In this document: positions 1-8,907 of the stretch, one piece after another | How positions within the stretch are numbered: the stretch's first letter is position 1 | Layout: the number at the start of each line of letters is the position of its first letter | Assembly (NCBI GenBank): GCA_014799685.1 | Contig: JAAVHN010000042.1 | Span: 1-40,199, forward strand | Reading direction: 5' to 3' | Length of the DNA: 40,199 bases | DNA from: Subdoligranulum sp. | Lineage (GTDB): Bacteria > Bacillota > Clostridia > Oscillospirales > Ruminococcaceae | Position numbers and translations under genes: made by a program | The notes under the pieces: model-generated | The model's database searches: none | What the model was told of the DNA's origin: nothing | The model's input: only the letters and a program-made list of their open reading frames with translations

Positions 1-240
1 CATCATGTCAAAGAGGTCCAGACGCTTTTGCAGGGAGCTGGCATAAAATTACTGTACTTGCCTGCCTACAGCCCTGATTTGAATCCAATTGAAAATATGT
101 GGTCGAAAATCAAGGCGATTCTTCGCAAGCTGAAAATCAGGTTTTTACCCTTGCTTGCTCAAGGTATTGCTGAGGCTTTTTCGATGATCAGTCCGTCTGA
201 CTGCGCTGGTTGGTTTTCTGCCGCTGGTATTCCTTGCTAA
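1..240 (+). mobile_element. IS630-family transposase, C-terminal fragment (runs off the left edge)
   Basis: Frame is open from base 1; protein contains LLYLPAYSPDLNPIENMWSKIK, the typical IS630/Tc1-like DDE C-terminal motif. Confidence 0.85.
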
Positions 241-370
241 TTTCTTGGATTGCTATAAAAAAGCTTTCGGGCTTTCTGCGAGGATTCGTGCTTTTGAAAC
301 CTTTTCAGCTGTTCCCCTCGGAAATCGCCCTCTGCCAAACGAAAAAATCCGATTTTTCCGCCGCGCGCTC

Positions 371-399
371 TTGCAATCGGGGCGCGCTTCCTCTATAAT
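371..399 (+). promoter_or_regulatory. Sigma-A-type promoter TTGCAA-N17-TATAAT
   Basis: -35 at 371-376, -10 at 394-399, 17-nt spacer; upstream of the NifU-like gene with a ~230 nt leader. Confidence 0.65.
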
Positions 400-637
400 G
401 AAAGTAAAGCGATCGTGAAAAACTGTCAGCACTCCCCGCATGGTTTCGGGACGGCGCCGGTGGGGAAAGATCGCAGCGGATCGTTCGGGGAAGGCGCTTA
501 CCAAAACGCTTCAAAATGCTTTGGCAGGCGCAATTTTCGGAAGATCCGGCAGGAAAAGGCAGGCCAGAGCGCGCAGTTTTGCCGTCAGGGCCGTCCGGGG
601 CCGTCCGGAAAGAAAATCACAAAAGGAGCATCACACT

Positions 638-1330
638 ATGACGTATTCTCATGAAGTAGAACGGATGTGTCCGCTGACGAAGGGTCCGCACCACGGCCCT
701 GCGCCCATCCCCGAGGAGGGGCAGTGGGTAAAAGCGTACCAGATCGGCGACATCAGCGGCCTGACGCACGGCGTGGGCTGGTGCGCGCCGCAGCAGGGCA
801 CCTGCAAGCTGACGCTGAACGTGAAGCAGGGCGTCATTGAAGAGGCGCTGGTGGAGACCATCGGCTGCTCGGGCATGACGCACTCCGCCGCCATGGCGGG
901 CGAGATCCTGCCGGGCAAGACCATCTTAGAGGCGCTGAACACCGACCTCGTGTGCGACGCCATCAACGTGGCCATGCGCGAGCTGTTTTTGCAGATCGTC
1001 TACGGCCGCAGCCAGACAGCCTTCTCCGACGACGGCCTGCCCATCGGCGCGGGCCTCGAGGACTTGGGCAAGGGCCTGCGCAGCATGACGGGCACCATCT
1101 TCTCCACCAAGGCGAAGGGCGTGCGCTATCTGGAGCTGACCGAGGGCTATATCACGAAGGTCGCCGTCGATGAGAACGGCGAGGCCATCGGCTATCAGTT
1201 CGTTCGTCTGGGCAAGATGATGGAGGACATCCGTCACGGCAAAGACCCGAAGGAAGCCTACGAGAAGAACATCGGCACGTATGGCCGTTTCGCCAATGCG
1301 CCGAAGTATATCGACCCGCGCGAAGAGTAA
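638..1330 (+). CDS. Iron-sulfur cluster assembly scaffold-like (NifU N-terminal-like) protein
   Basis: ATG at 638 after AAAAGGAG; WCAPQQGTC and GCSGMTHSAAMAGEIL; directly followed by a GGGtGRT gene. Confidence 0.75.
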   Translation: MTYSHEVERMCPLTKGPHHGPAPIPEEGQWVKAYQIGDISGLTHGVGWCAPQQGTCKLTLNVKQGVIEEALVETIGCSGMTHSAAMAGEILPGKTILEALNTDLVCDAINVAMRELFLQIVYGRSQTAFSDDGLPIGAGLEDLGKGLRSMTGTIFSTKAKGVRYLELTEGYITKVAVDENGEAIGYQFVRLGKMMEDIRHGKDPKEAYEKNIGTYGRFANAPKYIDPREE

Positions 1331-1348
1331 GAGAGGAGGAGAAAAAGA

Positions 1349-2341
1349 ATGGCACAGTTTGAAAGTCAGGACCGCCGCATGCCGAAGATCGAGGCGTGCT
1401 TAAAGGCGAACGGTTTGGAATCTCTCGACGCATGCCGCGAAATGCTCCTCTCCAAGGGCATTGACGTGGACGCGATCGTCAAGGGCGTGCAGCCCATCTG
1501 CTTTGAGAACGCCGTTTGGGCGTACACGCTGGGCACCGCTATCGCGGTAAAGCGCGGCCTCAAGAGCGCGGCCGATTGCGCCGCCGCCATCGGCGAGGGC
1601 CTCGAGGCCTTCACCATCCCCGGCTCTGTTGCCGAGCAGCGCGCCGTCGGCCTCGGCCACGGCAACCTGGGCGCGATGCTGCTGCGCGACGAGACAAAGT
1701 GCTTCGCGTTCCTCGCGGGACACGAGAGCTTTGCCGCCGCCGAGGGCGCCATCGGCATCGCCCGCACCGCCAATAAGGCCCGCAAGGAGCCGCTGCGCGT
1801 CATCCTGAACGGTCTGGGCAAGGACGCGGCGTATATCATCAGCCGCATCAACGGCTTCACCTATGTGGAGACGGATTACGATTTCAAGACCGGCGAGCTG
1901 AAGGTCGTGCGCGAGAAGGCTTTCTCCGACGGCGAGCGCGCCGCCGTGAAGTGCTATGGCGCGAACGACGTGCTCGAGGGCGTGGCCATCATGAAGGCCG
2001 AGGGCGTTGAGGTGTCCATCACGGGCAACTCCACGAACCCCACCCGCTTCCAGCACCTCGTGGCCGGCACCTACAAGAAGTGGGCCATCGAGAACGGCAA
2101 GAAATACTTCTCCGTGGCCTCCGGCGGCGGCACGGGCCGCACGCTGCACCCGGACAACGTGGCCGCCGGCCCCGCTTCCTACGGCCTGACGGACTCCATG
2201 GGCCGCATGCATGGCGACGCGCAGTTCGCCGGCTCGTCCAGCGTACCCGCCCACGTGGAAATGATGGGCCTCATCGGCATGGGCAACAACCCGATGGTCG
2301 GCGCGACCGTCGCGTGCGCCGTGGCCGCAAGCCAGGCGTAA
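1349..2341 (+). CDS. GGGtGRT family protein
   Basis: Contains the name-giving motif SVASGGGTGRTLHPDN; RBS GAGGAG upstream. Confidence 0.9.
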   Translation: MAQFESQDRRMPKIEACLKANGLESLDACREMLLSKGIDVDAIVKGVQPICFENAVWAYTLGTAIAVKRGLKSAADCAAAIGEGLEAFTIPGSVAEQRAVGLGHGNLGAMLLRDETKCFAFLAGHESFAAAEGAIGIARTANKARKEPLRVILNGLGKDAAYIISRINGFTYVETDYDFKTGELKVVREKAFSDGERAAVKCYGANDVLEGVAIMKAEGVEVSITGNSTNPTRFQHLVAGTYKKWAIENGKKYFSVASGGGTGRTLHPDNVAAGPASYGLTDSMGRMHGDAQFAGSSSVPAHVEMMGLIGMGNNPMVGATVACAVAASQA

Positions 2342-2396
2342 GGCTTTATCCTTTTGCGGGCGATCGTTATTGATCACTGCTGGTTTCTAATAAGAA

Positions 2397-2437
2397 AAGG
2401 CGCCGCTTCCCTTTTGTGGGGGGAGGCGGCGCTTTTT
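2397..2437 (+). terminator. Rho-independent terminator
   Basis: GGCGCCGCTTCCC/GGGGGAGGCGGCGC stem followed by TTTTT. Confidence 0.8.
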
Positions 2438-2508
2438 ATGGTTTTCTTTTTGTGCAGCGTAATTTTTCAGTAATTTCAGCAATTCTTTCTTTTAGTTCCG
2501 CTCCCCTC

Positions 2509-2537
2509 TTGCAATTCTGCCGCATACCCCGTATAAT
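2509..2537 (+). promoter_or_regulatory. Sigma-A-type promoter TTGCAA-N17-TATAAT
   Basis: -35 2509-2514, -10 2532-2537; places the start just before the riboswitch. Confidence 0.7.
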
Positions 2538-2547
2538 AGGCTTGTTC

Positions 2548-2704
2548 GCAGAGTAGAAGCCCGCGCGTTGGCGCGCGGCTGCTTTGGCAAAGCCAGGGCT
2601 GCCGCCGCGCCGCCAGTGCCGTTCCGACGGGGAGTTGCGGAACGGACGAAAAGCAACGCTTTTCAAGCATCGCTTGCGGTGCGGGCTTCGCATCCCGCTG
2701 CTGC
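2548..2704 (+). ncRNA. Tetrahydrofolate (THF/folT) riboswitch aptamer, candidate
   Basis: 5' GCAGAGTAGAAGCCCGCGCGTT matches the family-type GAGTAG...CGCGTT; 3' GCGGTGCGGGCTTCGCATCCCGCTGCTGC matches GCGGTG...GCATCCGCT; P2 GAAGCCCGC/GCGGGCTTC and P1 GCAG/CTGC close; lies upstream of a folT-like S component. Confidence 0.72.
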
Positions 2705-2907
2705 ATGATGTGCGCATTCCGCGAACGGGCCTTTCCAACTGGGCGCTTGCATGGGCTGCTTTGTATGGATCGCTTTTTGGGCTAAATGCCGGCATCTTTC
2801 GACATTTGTCGAAGGGATCCGTTTGCCGGGCCGCCCGCCGTCCATCGCCAAAGCCCGGCAAAATTTCCGGAGCGCGCTGGTGAAGAGATGTCCGGATCAC
2901 GTTTTTG

Positions 2908-2949
2908 CCCCCTTTATGCGGCAACGCTATGGTAAAAGGGGGATTTTTT
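2908..2949 (+). promoter_or_regulatory. Terminator/RBS-sequestering hairpin (riboswitch expression platform)
   Basis: CCCCCTTTA (2908-2916) / TAAAAGGGGG (2933-2942) followed by ATTTTTT and the ATG at 2950; the 3' arm contains the RBS. Confidence 0.6.
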
Positions 2950-3519
2950 ATGTCTGTTTTTCAAACACTCGGGCACTTTTTCACGGGCTTTGCAGCCCGC
3001 CTGCGCGACGCCGCACGCGAGGTACGCCGCACCGCCGGCCTGGCCGGGGCGGCGATGCTGGCGGCGGTGGGGCTTGCGCTGAACCAAATCGTCATTCCCG
3101 TCAGCCAGTTTTTAGAGATCGGCTTCGCCTTTTTGGCCGCCGGAGCGTGCGCGTTTCTGTACGGCCCGTGGATGGCCGGGCTGATGGGCATCGTTACCGA
3201 CATCGCCGGCTATTTTCTGCGCCCGAACGGCGGATTCTTCCCGGGCTTTACGCTCAATGAATTTCTGCTCGGCTTTTTATACGGCTGCTGGCTGTACAAA
3301 AAGCCCGTCTCGCTGTGGCGCACATTCTGCGCCTGCCTTTCGGCGGTGCTGCTCATCAATCTGCTGCTCACGCCGCTTTGGCTGCACCTGATGTACGGCA
3401 ACGCCTTTGTGCTGACGACCGTCCGCCTTGTGAAAAACGCCGTAAAGCTGCCGGTGGACACAGCGCTGCTGTACTGCGTTTTGAAGACTGCGGAGAAATA
3501 CGGAAAGCAAAAAAACTGA
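2950..3519 (+). CDS. folT: ECF transporter S component, folate family (FolT-like)
   Basis: Small hydrophobic protein with ECF S-component pattern (YGPWMAGLMGIVTDIAGYFLRPNGGFFPGFTLNEFLLGFLYG); riboswitch context. Confidence 0.75.
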   Translation: MSVFQTLGHFFTGFAARLRDAAREVRRTAGLAGAAMLAAVGLALNQIVIPVSQFLEIGFAFLAAGACAFLYGPWMAGLMGIVTDIAGYFLRPNGGFFPGFTLNEFLLGFLYGCWLYKKPVSLWRTFCACLSAVLLINLLLTPLWLHLMYGNAFVLTTVRLVKNAVKLPVDTALLYCVLKTAEKYGKQKN

Positions 3520-3639
3520 GAAACATTTTATAAATCAGGCGATCAAAAAGGCCGTTCCGGGCATCAACCCGGGGCGGCCGACCGCGAGAATTATATCGTA
3601 CCGGTTTGGGTGATTTGAGCTTGCAGCATGAAGCAGAAC

Positions 3640-3687
3640 GCTCCCTCCTGCGGTTTATAAAAGCCGCCGGAGGGAGCATTTTCTTTT
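3640..3687 (+). terminator. Rho-independent terminator
   Basis: GCTCCCTCC...GGAGGGAGC followed by ATTTTCTTTTT. Confidence 0.7.
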
Positions 3688-3713
3688 TCAGTTTTTCACC
3701 GGCCGCGCCGGAC

Positions 3714-4310
3714 TCAGGGGTTAAAACTGGGGTTGAACGCGTAGAAGTTGCGTCTGTTCAGCGTATCTTTTACGCGCTCTAAGGCTTCTCCGAAGCGCTG
3801 GAAGTGCACGATCTCGCGCTCGCGCAAAAAGCGGATGGGCGCGATTACGTCCGGGTCGTCCACAAGGCGCAGGATGTTGTCGTAGGTGGTGCGGGCCTTC
3901 TGCTCTGCTGCCATATCCTCGTGCAAATCGGTGATGGCGTCGCCCTTACTGGCGAAGCACAGCGCGTCGAACGGCGTGCCGCCCGCCGCCTGGGGCCAGA
4001 CGCCCGTGGTGTGATCGACAAAGTAGGTATCAAAGCCCTGCTTTTTGATCTCCTCCGCCGAGAGCCCCTGTGTCAGCTGCCAGACGATGGCGCTGATCAT
4101 CTCGAGGTGCGCGAGTTCCTCCGTGCCGATGTCCGTCAGCAGGCCGGCCACGCCGCGCCATGGCATTGTGTAGCGCTGGGAGAGGTAGCGCATGCTTGCG
4201 CCGAGCTCGCCGTCCGGGCCGCCGTACTGGGTGATGATCACCTTGGCCGCCGCCGCGTTCGGGTGCGTAATGTGCACCGGGAATTGCAGGCGTTTCTCAT
4301 AGCTCCACAT
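3714..4310 (-). CDS. cotJC: Spore coat protein CotJC (manganese catalase family)
   Basis: MWSYEKRLQFPVHI...GELGASMRYLSQRYTMP...IGTEELAHLEMI. Confidence 0.93.
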   Translation of the reverse strand: MWSYEKRLQFPVHITHPNAAAAKVIITQYGGPDGELGASMRYLSQRYTMPWRGVAGLLTDIGTEELAHLEMISAIVWQLTQGLSAEEIKKQGFDTYFVDHTTGVWPQAAGGTPFDALCFASKGDAITDLHEDMAAEQKARTTYDNILRLVDDPDVIAPIRFLREREIVHFQRFGEALERVKDTLNRRNFYAFNPSFNP

Positions 4311-4578
4311 CGTCTTGTCCCTCCAGCTCCCATGGCCACGGCGCGCGCAGCCAGTCCCAGCTGCATTCGCCGCCCGCCTGATAAAAATTCACCGGGCCCA
4401 CCATGCGCTCGTACTGCCGCACGACATCCTCGCGCTTTTCGCGCACCTCGTTCGATGCGGCCAGCGCCGCCTCGTCCTCCGGGTGCGTGTCGAGGAACAA
4501 GCGCAGTTCATCCATCGCAAAGCTCAGCTGGGCCAGCTCGCGCTTCACGCGTGCCGCGTTGTTATGGTTCCCATTCAT
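4297..4578 (-). CDS. cotJB: Spore coat protein CotJB
   Basis: 93 aa ...LSFAMDELRLFLDTHPEDEAAL...GGECSWDWLRAPWPWE; overlaps cotJC. Confidence 0.88.
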   Translation of the reverse strand: MNGNHNNAARVKRELAQLSFAMDELRLFLDTHPEDEAALAASNEVREKREDVVRQYERMVGPVNFYQAGGECSWDWLRAPWPWELEGQDDVEL

Positions 4579-4744
4579 AGCGCACCTCCGGGCAGAACGG
4601 CAGATCCAGCGCCGCAAACAGCGTGCCGCGGCACAGCGCTTCGGACACAGGATACAGCTGCTCGAAGCGCTGCACCGGCACCGTCGCAATGGCAAGGTGG
4701 CAGCGGCAGGGCTGCTGCGTGCCGTGCTGTTCATTGTCTTGCAT
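4562..4744 (-). CDS. cotJA: Spore coat associated protein CotJA
   Basis: 60 aa ...LAIATVPVQRFEQLYPVSEALCRGTLFAALDLPF; overlaps cotJB. Confidence 0.85.
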   Translation of the reverse strand: MQDNEQHGTQQPCRCHLAIATVPVQRFEQLYPVSEALCRGTLFAALDLPFCPEVRYEWEP

Positions 4745-5183
4745 AAAAATTCTCCTTTCGAAAGAGCCGGATGACGTCCGCGCTGCGGCCGCGCCCTCTT
4801 TGGGAACCTCTTCCGGCCCTGCCCCAGTATATGAAGGGGCGCATTCCTTTGTCCCTGCCGCCGGAGCAAAAAACGACAGCAAGCGCCGTCCTCCGGGTTT
4901 GTCCCGGCGGCCGGCGCCTGCGATAAAATCAAAAATTGGTTGTGCGAGAGAAGGCGCAGCGTTTACCAGCCTGCCGGGCAGGCTTATGCAAGATTGCAAA
5001 TCCTGCGAATTCCCGCATACCCTCGCAAGATATGATATTGCTTTTTTTGCAATTGCTTGTTATGATTAAATAAATAAAATCGTTTTTCCGGGCGTTTTTT
5101 CGTCGGAATTCCGTTTTACAGTTTCATTTATTGCAAGGCGAAAGCTGCCCGCGCAAAATCGAAAACAGAAAGGATCTGATCGA

Positions 5184-6971
5184 ATGTCCGTAGATCTGCG
5201 CGCAAATCCCTTTTATCTGGACGACGAGGGCATCCAATGGGTAGAGGATACCATCGCCTCCATGACGACCGAGGAAAAAATCGGCCAGCTGTTCTTCAAC
5301 ATGGGCTCCTCCCGCTCCGAGGAATACCTGAAAATGACGGTGGACAAATACCACATCGGCGGCATCCGCTACAACCCCGCCACCGCGGCCGAGGTGCACG
5401 AGCAGAACCGCATTCTGCAGGAAAATTCCAAGATCCCCCTCATCATCGCCTGCAACACCGAAAAGGGCGGCAACGGCGCCTGCGTGGACGGCACCTATAT
5501 CGCCGAGCAGACGAAGATCGGCGCCACGGGCAACGTGGAATATGCCCGGGCTCTGGGCAAGATGTCCAACACCGAGGCGGCGGCCATCGGCTGCAACCTC
5601 AGCTTTGCGCCGGTATCCGATATCTATTACAACTGGCACAACCCGATTGTGAGCCTGCGCACCTACGGCAACGATCCCCAGCGCGTGATCGAAATGACGC
5701 AGGCGTATCTGGAAGGCGCGCACGAGGTGCCCGGTTTCTGCTGCGCGGCGAAGCACTTCCCCGGCGACGGCCTGGACGACCGCGACCAGCACGTGGCGAA
5801 CAGCGTGAACACCTTCTCCTGCGAGGAGTGGGACGCCACGTTCGGCAAGATCTACGCAAACCTCATTGATAACGGCCTCGAGGCCATCATGGCAGGCCAC
5901 ATCATGCTGCCCAGCTATACCCGCGCGATCAATCCCGACATCAAGGACGACGACATCATGCCGGCCACGCTCTCGAAGGAGCTGCTGACGGGCCTGCTGC
6001 GCGAAAAGATGGGCTTTAACGGCATGATCCTGACGGACGCCAGCCACATGGTGGGCATGACCTGCCGCATGAAGCGCAAGGATATCCTCCCCACCGCCAT
6101 CGCCGCGGGCTGCGATATGTTCCTGTTCTTCAACGATATGGACGAGGATTTCGGCTCGATGATGGACGGCTACAAGAACGGCATCATCACCGAGGAGCGC
6201 CTGTCCGACGCGCTGCACCGCATCCTGGGCCTGAAGGCGCACATGGGCCTGCACAAGAAGGCCAAAACCGAACTGGTGCCCCCGGCCGCGCAGATCAAAG
6301 AAGTCATCGGCTGCGCCGAACACAAGGCCATGCAGGCCGAGATCGCGCGCGAGGCGATTACGCTGGTGAAGTATAAGGACGAGGACGTCCTGCCCATCAC
6401 GCCCGAGCGCTATAAGCGCATCATGATCGTGTATGTCACCGGGCTGGAGGCCAAGGGCCTTGGCGCCATGATGAAGGCAGCGGCCGGCAGCAGAAAGACA
6501 CCCGCCGAGGCGCTGAAGGAAAAGTTGGAGGCCAAGGGCTTTGATGTGCGCATCTACGAAAGCCCGATGGAAAAGCTCCAAAAGCGCGCGGCCGCGGGCG
6601 AAAAGGTGGACATCAACGTCTACTTCGCAGGCAAGGATACCATTTCGGAATTTGCCGGCGCACAGGATCTGATCATCACGCTCGTCGACGTGTCCGGCGG
6701 CTTCCAGACTGTGGCGCGCCCCGGCTTCGGCATGACGAAGGGCGGCGGCGAAATCCCCTGGTACGTGTTCGAGCTGCCCGTCGTGGTCGTGGGCTGCCAG
6801 CAGCCGACGATCCTTGCGGATATCCCGCAGGCGCGCACCTACATCAACACCTACGATACGCAGGATTCCACGCTGAATGCGCTGGTGGATGCGCTGGTTG
6901 CCGGCAAGGACGCCTTCAAGGGCAAGGACCCCATCGACAGCTTCTGCGGCATGTGGGATACGCATCTGTAA
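5184..6971 (+). CDS. Glycoside hydrolase family 3 (beta-N-acetylhexosaminidase/NagZ-like)
   Basis: KHFPGDG motif, MTTEEKIGQLF, GFNGMILTDASHM. Confidence 0.88.
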   Translation: MSVDLRANPFYLDDEGIQWVEDTIASMTTEEKIGQLFFNMGSSRSEEYLKMTVDKYHIGGIRYNPATAAEVHEQNRILQENSKIPLIIACNTEKGGNGACVDGTYIAEQTKIGATGNVEYARALGKMSNTEAAAIGCNLSFAPVSDIYYNWHNPIVSLRTYGNDPQRVIEMTQAYLEGAHEVPGFCCAAKHFPGDGLDDRDQHVANSVNTFSCEEWDATFGKIYANLIDNGLEAIMAGHIMLPSYTRAINPDIKDDDIMPATLSKELLTGLLREKMGFNGMILTDASHMVGMTCRMKRKDILPTAIAAGCDMFLFFNDMDEDFGSMMDGYKNGIITEERLSDALHRILGLKAHMGLHKKAKTELVPPAAQIKEVIGCAEHKAMQAEIAREAITLVKYKDEDVLPITPERYKRIMIVYVTGLEAKGLGAMMKAAAGSRKTPAEALKEKLEAKGFDVRIYESPMEKLQKRAAAGEKVDINVYFAGKDTISEFAGAQDLIITLVDVSGGFQTVARPGFGMTKGGGEIPWYVFELPVVVVGCQQPTILADIPQARTYINTYDTQDSTLNALVDALVAGKDAFKGKDPIDSFCGMWDTHL

Positions 6972-6988
6972 GTTTTTTTGCGGATACA

Positions 6989-7020
6989 GCGCACGGGTGA
7001 ACGCCCGTGCGCGTTTCCTG
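6989..7020 (+). terminator. Rho-independent terminator
   Basis: GCGCACGGG/CCCGTGCGC hairpin then GTTTCCTGTTTTT. Confidence 0.7.
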
Positions 7021-7087
7021 TTTTTACATAGAGCAAAATCGATATGTCAAAATACAAATTGTAAATCTTGATCAGGAGGAATAACCT

Positions 7088-7930
7088 ATGGCAGAAAATC
7101 CGTTTGCCGCATTTACCCCGAAAAAGGAATGGCTCGTGTGCGTGGATTCCGACGGCTGCGCGATGGATACGATGGATTCCAAGCACCATCAGGCGTTTTG
7201 CCCGGAGCTTGTCCGGGTATACGGGCTGGAGGAGTATGACGAGATCATTACCCCGTACTGGATGCAGGTGAATTTGTACAGCCGCACGCGCGGCATCAAC
7301 CGCTTCAAGGGCCTGGCCGCGACGCTGCGCATGCTGGCCGGGCGCGGCGTGCAGGTGCCGCACGCGGACGAACTGTGCGATTGGGTGGATAACGCCCCAA
7401 AGCTCTCGAACCCCGCTTTGGAGGAAGCCATCGCGAACGGCGGCGGCGAGGGCCTCAGGCAGGCGCTGGAATGGAGCCGCGCCGTGAATGCCGCCATCGT
7501 GCGCATGGGCGACGATTCCAGGCCCTTCCCCGGCGCGCGCGACGCGCTGGCCGCGATCCATCCGCAGACCGATACGGCCGTTGTCTCGAGCGCCAACGGC
7601 GAGGCCATCGCCGAGGAGTGGACGCGCCACGGCCTGATTGAGCACATGGATATCGCACTGGGGCAGGATGCCGGCACGAAGGAAGCCTGTCTTGTGGCGC
7701 TGACGGCCAAGGGCTACGCGCCCGGCCATGTGCTGATGGTGGGCGATGCGCTGGGCGATCTTGCCGCCGCGCAGCACGCGAACGCGCTGTTCTACCCGAT
7801 TTTGGTGGGCAAAGAGAAAGAGAGCTGGGACCGGCTTGTAAACGAGGCGCTGCCGCGCTTTTTGGCCGGCACCTACGCGGGCGAGTATCAGGAGCAGATG
7901 CTCGCCGCCCAGCGCGAGATTTTGCGCTGA
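7088..7930 (+). CDS. HAD family hydrolase
   Basis: VCVDSDGCAMDTM (HAD motif I variant), MVGDALGDLAAA (motif IV); RBS AGGAGG. Confidence 0.82.
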   Translation: MAENPFAAFTPKKEWLVCVDSDGCAMDTMDSKHHQAFCPELVRVYGLEEYDEIITPYWMQVNLYSRTRGINRFKGLAATLRMLAGRGVQVPHADELCDWVDNAPKLSNPALEEAIANGGGEGLRQALEWSRAVNAAIVRMGDDSRPFPGARDALAAIHPQTDTAVVSSANGEAIAEEWTRHGLIEHMDIALGQDAGTKEACLVALTAKGYAPGHVLMVGDALGDLAAAQHANALFYPILVGKEKESWDRLVNEALPRFLAGTYAGEYQEQMLAAQREILR

Positions 7931-8058
7931 CAGTGTATTTTGCGCCGGCGGTATCCTCCGATGCTGACGGCGCATTCCAGCCTTGACGGCAATTTTTTGT
8001 GCTGACTGCATATCCCGATCCGACGGTGTATTCTGTCTCTGGCGTCATTTTTGAAAAA
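7928..8058. repeat. Degenerate 18/19-bp (37-bp super-period) tandem array
   Basis: Seven successive units: TGACAGTGTATTTTGCGC / CGGCGGTATCCTCCGATGC / TGACGGCGCATTCCAGCCT / TGACGGCAATTTTTTGTGC / TGACTGCATATCCCGATC / CGACGGTGTATTCTGTCTC / TGGCGTCATTTTTGAAAAA. Confidence 0.45.
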
Positions 8059-8173
8059 CGATCCCGCCCCGGTTTCGCATCGTTGACGGAACACCGCAAA
8101 ACAGGACGCCCGTCTGTTGCCGGGAATTTTACCGGGGCATTGCCGGGCCGGGATCGATCGAACGTAACAAAAC

Positions 8174-8210
8174 GGCCGGATGCTGGAGGCGTTTGCTCCG
8201 GCATCCGGCC
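8174..8210 (+). terminator. Strong hairpin, possible terminator
   Basis: GGCCGGATGC/GCATCCGGCC perfect 10-bp stem plus inner GGAG/CTCC; weak T tract. Confidence 0.5.
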
Positions 8211-8305
8211 CGATTTACATTTTCCGCCGCTATGCAAAAAGGTGAAGCCCTGACTCGATCGATGAGAATGCCCGGCGACCGATTCAGCGCTTCCGGAAAG
8301 CTGCT

Positions 8306-8818
8306 ATGAAACAAAACACAACAACAGACGCACAGTACCGGCGTATGACCGATGCCCCCATTCCGGGGCTGATCGTCTCGCTGTGCATTCCCAGCATCAT
8401 CACCAGCATGATCACATCCATCTACAACATGATCGATACGTTCTTCGTTGCGCAGCTGGGCACCACGGCCGTCTGCACGAGTACGCGCATTTTGTCCATC
8501 CCAACCACGTTCTTCGTCGCGCAGCTGGGCACCACGGTCGTTGCGGCGGTGGGCGTCGTATTTTCCGTCTCCTCCATCCTCTCGGTGCTGGGCTTTTGGA
8601 TGGGCACGCGCAGCAGCAGCATTGTGCTGGGGCGTCAGCTGTGCGTCTATGTGACGCTGCTGATCGCGCTTTCGCACTTTTTTGGCTTAAACGGACTGAT
8701 GGCGGCGCTGCCCGCGGCAGACGCGTTCTGCTGCCTTGTGGCCGTAACGATGGTGCGCGGGTTCTTTCGCAGGCTTGGGAGTGGTTCCGCTGTGCCGGAA
8801 GACAGCCTTGCCGGGTAA
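8306..8818 (+). pseudogene. MATE family efflux transporter, internally deleted remnant
   Basis: N-terminal MATE signature (PIPGLIVSLCIPSIITSMITSIYNMIDTFFVAQLGTTAV) then a jump to a C-terminal-like segment; 170 aa where ~450 is typical for the family. Confidence 0.7.
8438..8541 (+). repeat. 35-bp imperfect direct repeat, in frame (8438-8472 and 8507-8541)
   Basis: acgttcttcgttgcgcagctgggcaccacggccgt versus acgttcttcgtcgcgcagctgggcaccacggtcgt, offset 69 nt, 2 mismatches; encodes TFFVAQLGTT twice. Confidence 0.9.
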
Positions 8819-8907
8819 ATGCTCCGGCAGTTTCATCAGCGCCATTGCCGCAAATCGTGTGATATGCCAAAACGAAAAGCAACAAACCAAAGGTGCGGGG
8901 ATGCAAA

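Noticed and set aside
1400-2377. 325-aa minus-strand ORF antisense to GGGtGRT
   Set aside because: Shadow ORF, composition artefact
4820-4850. SigE promoter for cotJABC (CATATACT on the minus strand)
   Set aside because: -10-like sequence present but no convincing -35 at proper spacing
5124-6965. 613-aa minus-strand ORF antisense to the GH3 gene
   Set aside because: His/Asp/Val/Arg-rich shadow translation of a GC-rich coding strand; no recognisable motif, no RBS, GH3 on the other strand is certain
8236-8300. SAM-I (S-box)-like stretch AGGTGAAGCCCTGACTCGAT...GATGAGAATGCCCGGCGACC before the MATE remnant
   Set aside because: Only the 5' half resembles an S-box; the second half and P1 closure are not found. 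At best a decayed remnant; a covariance-model search would decide
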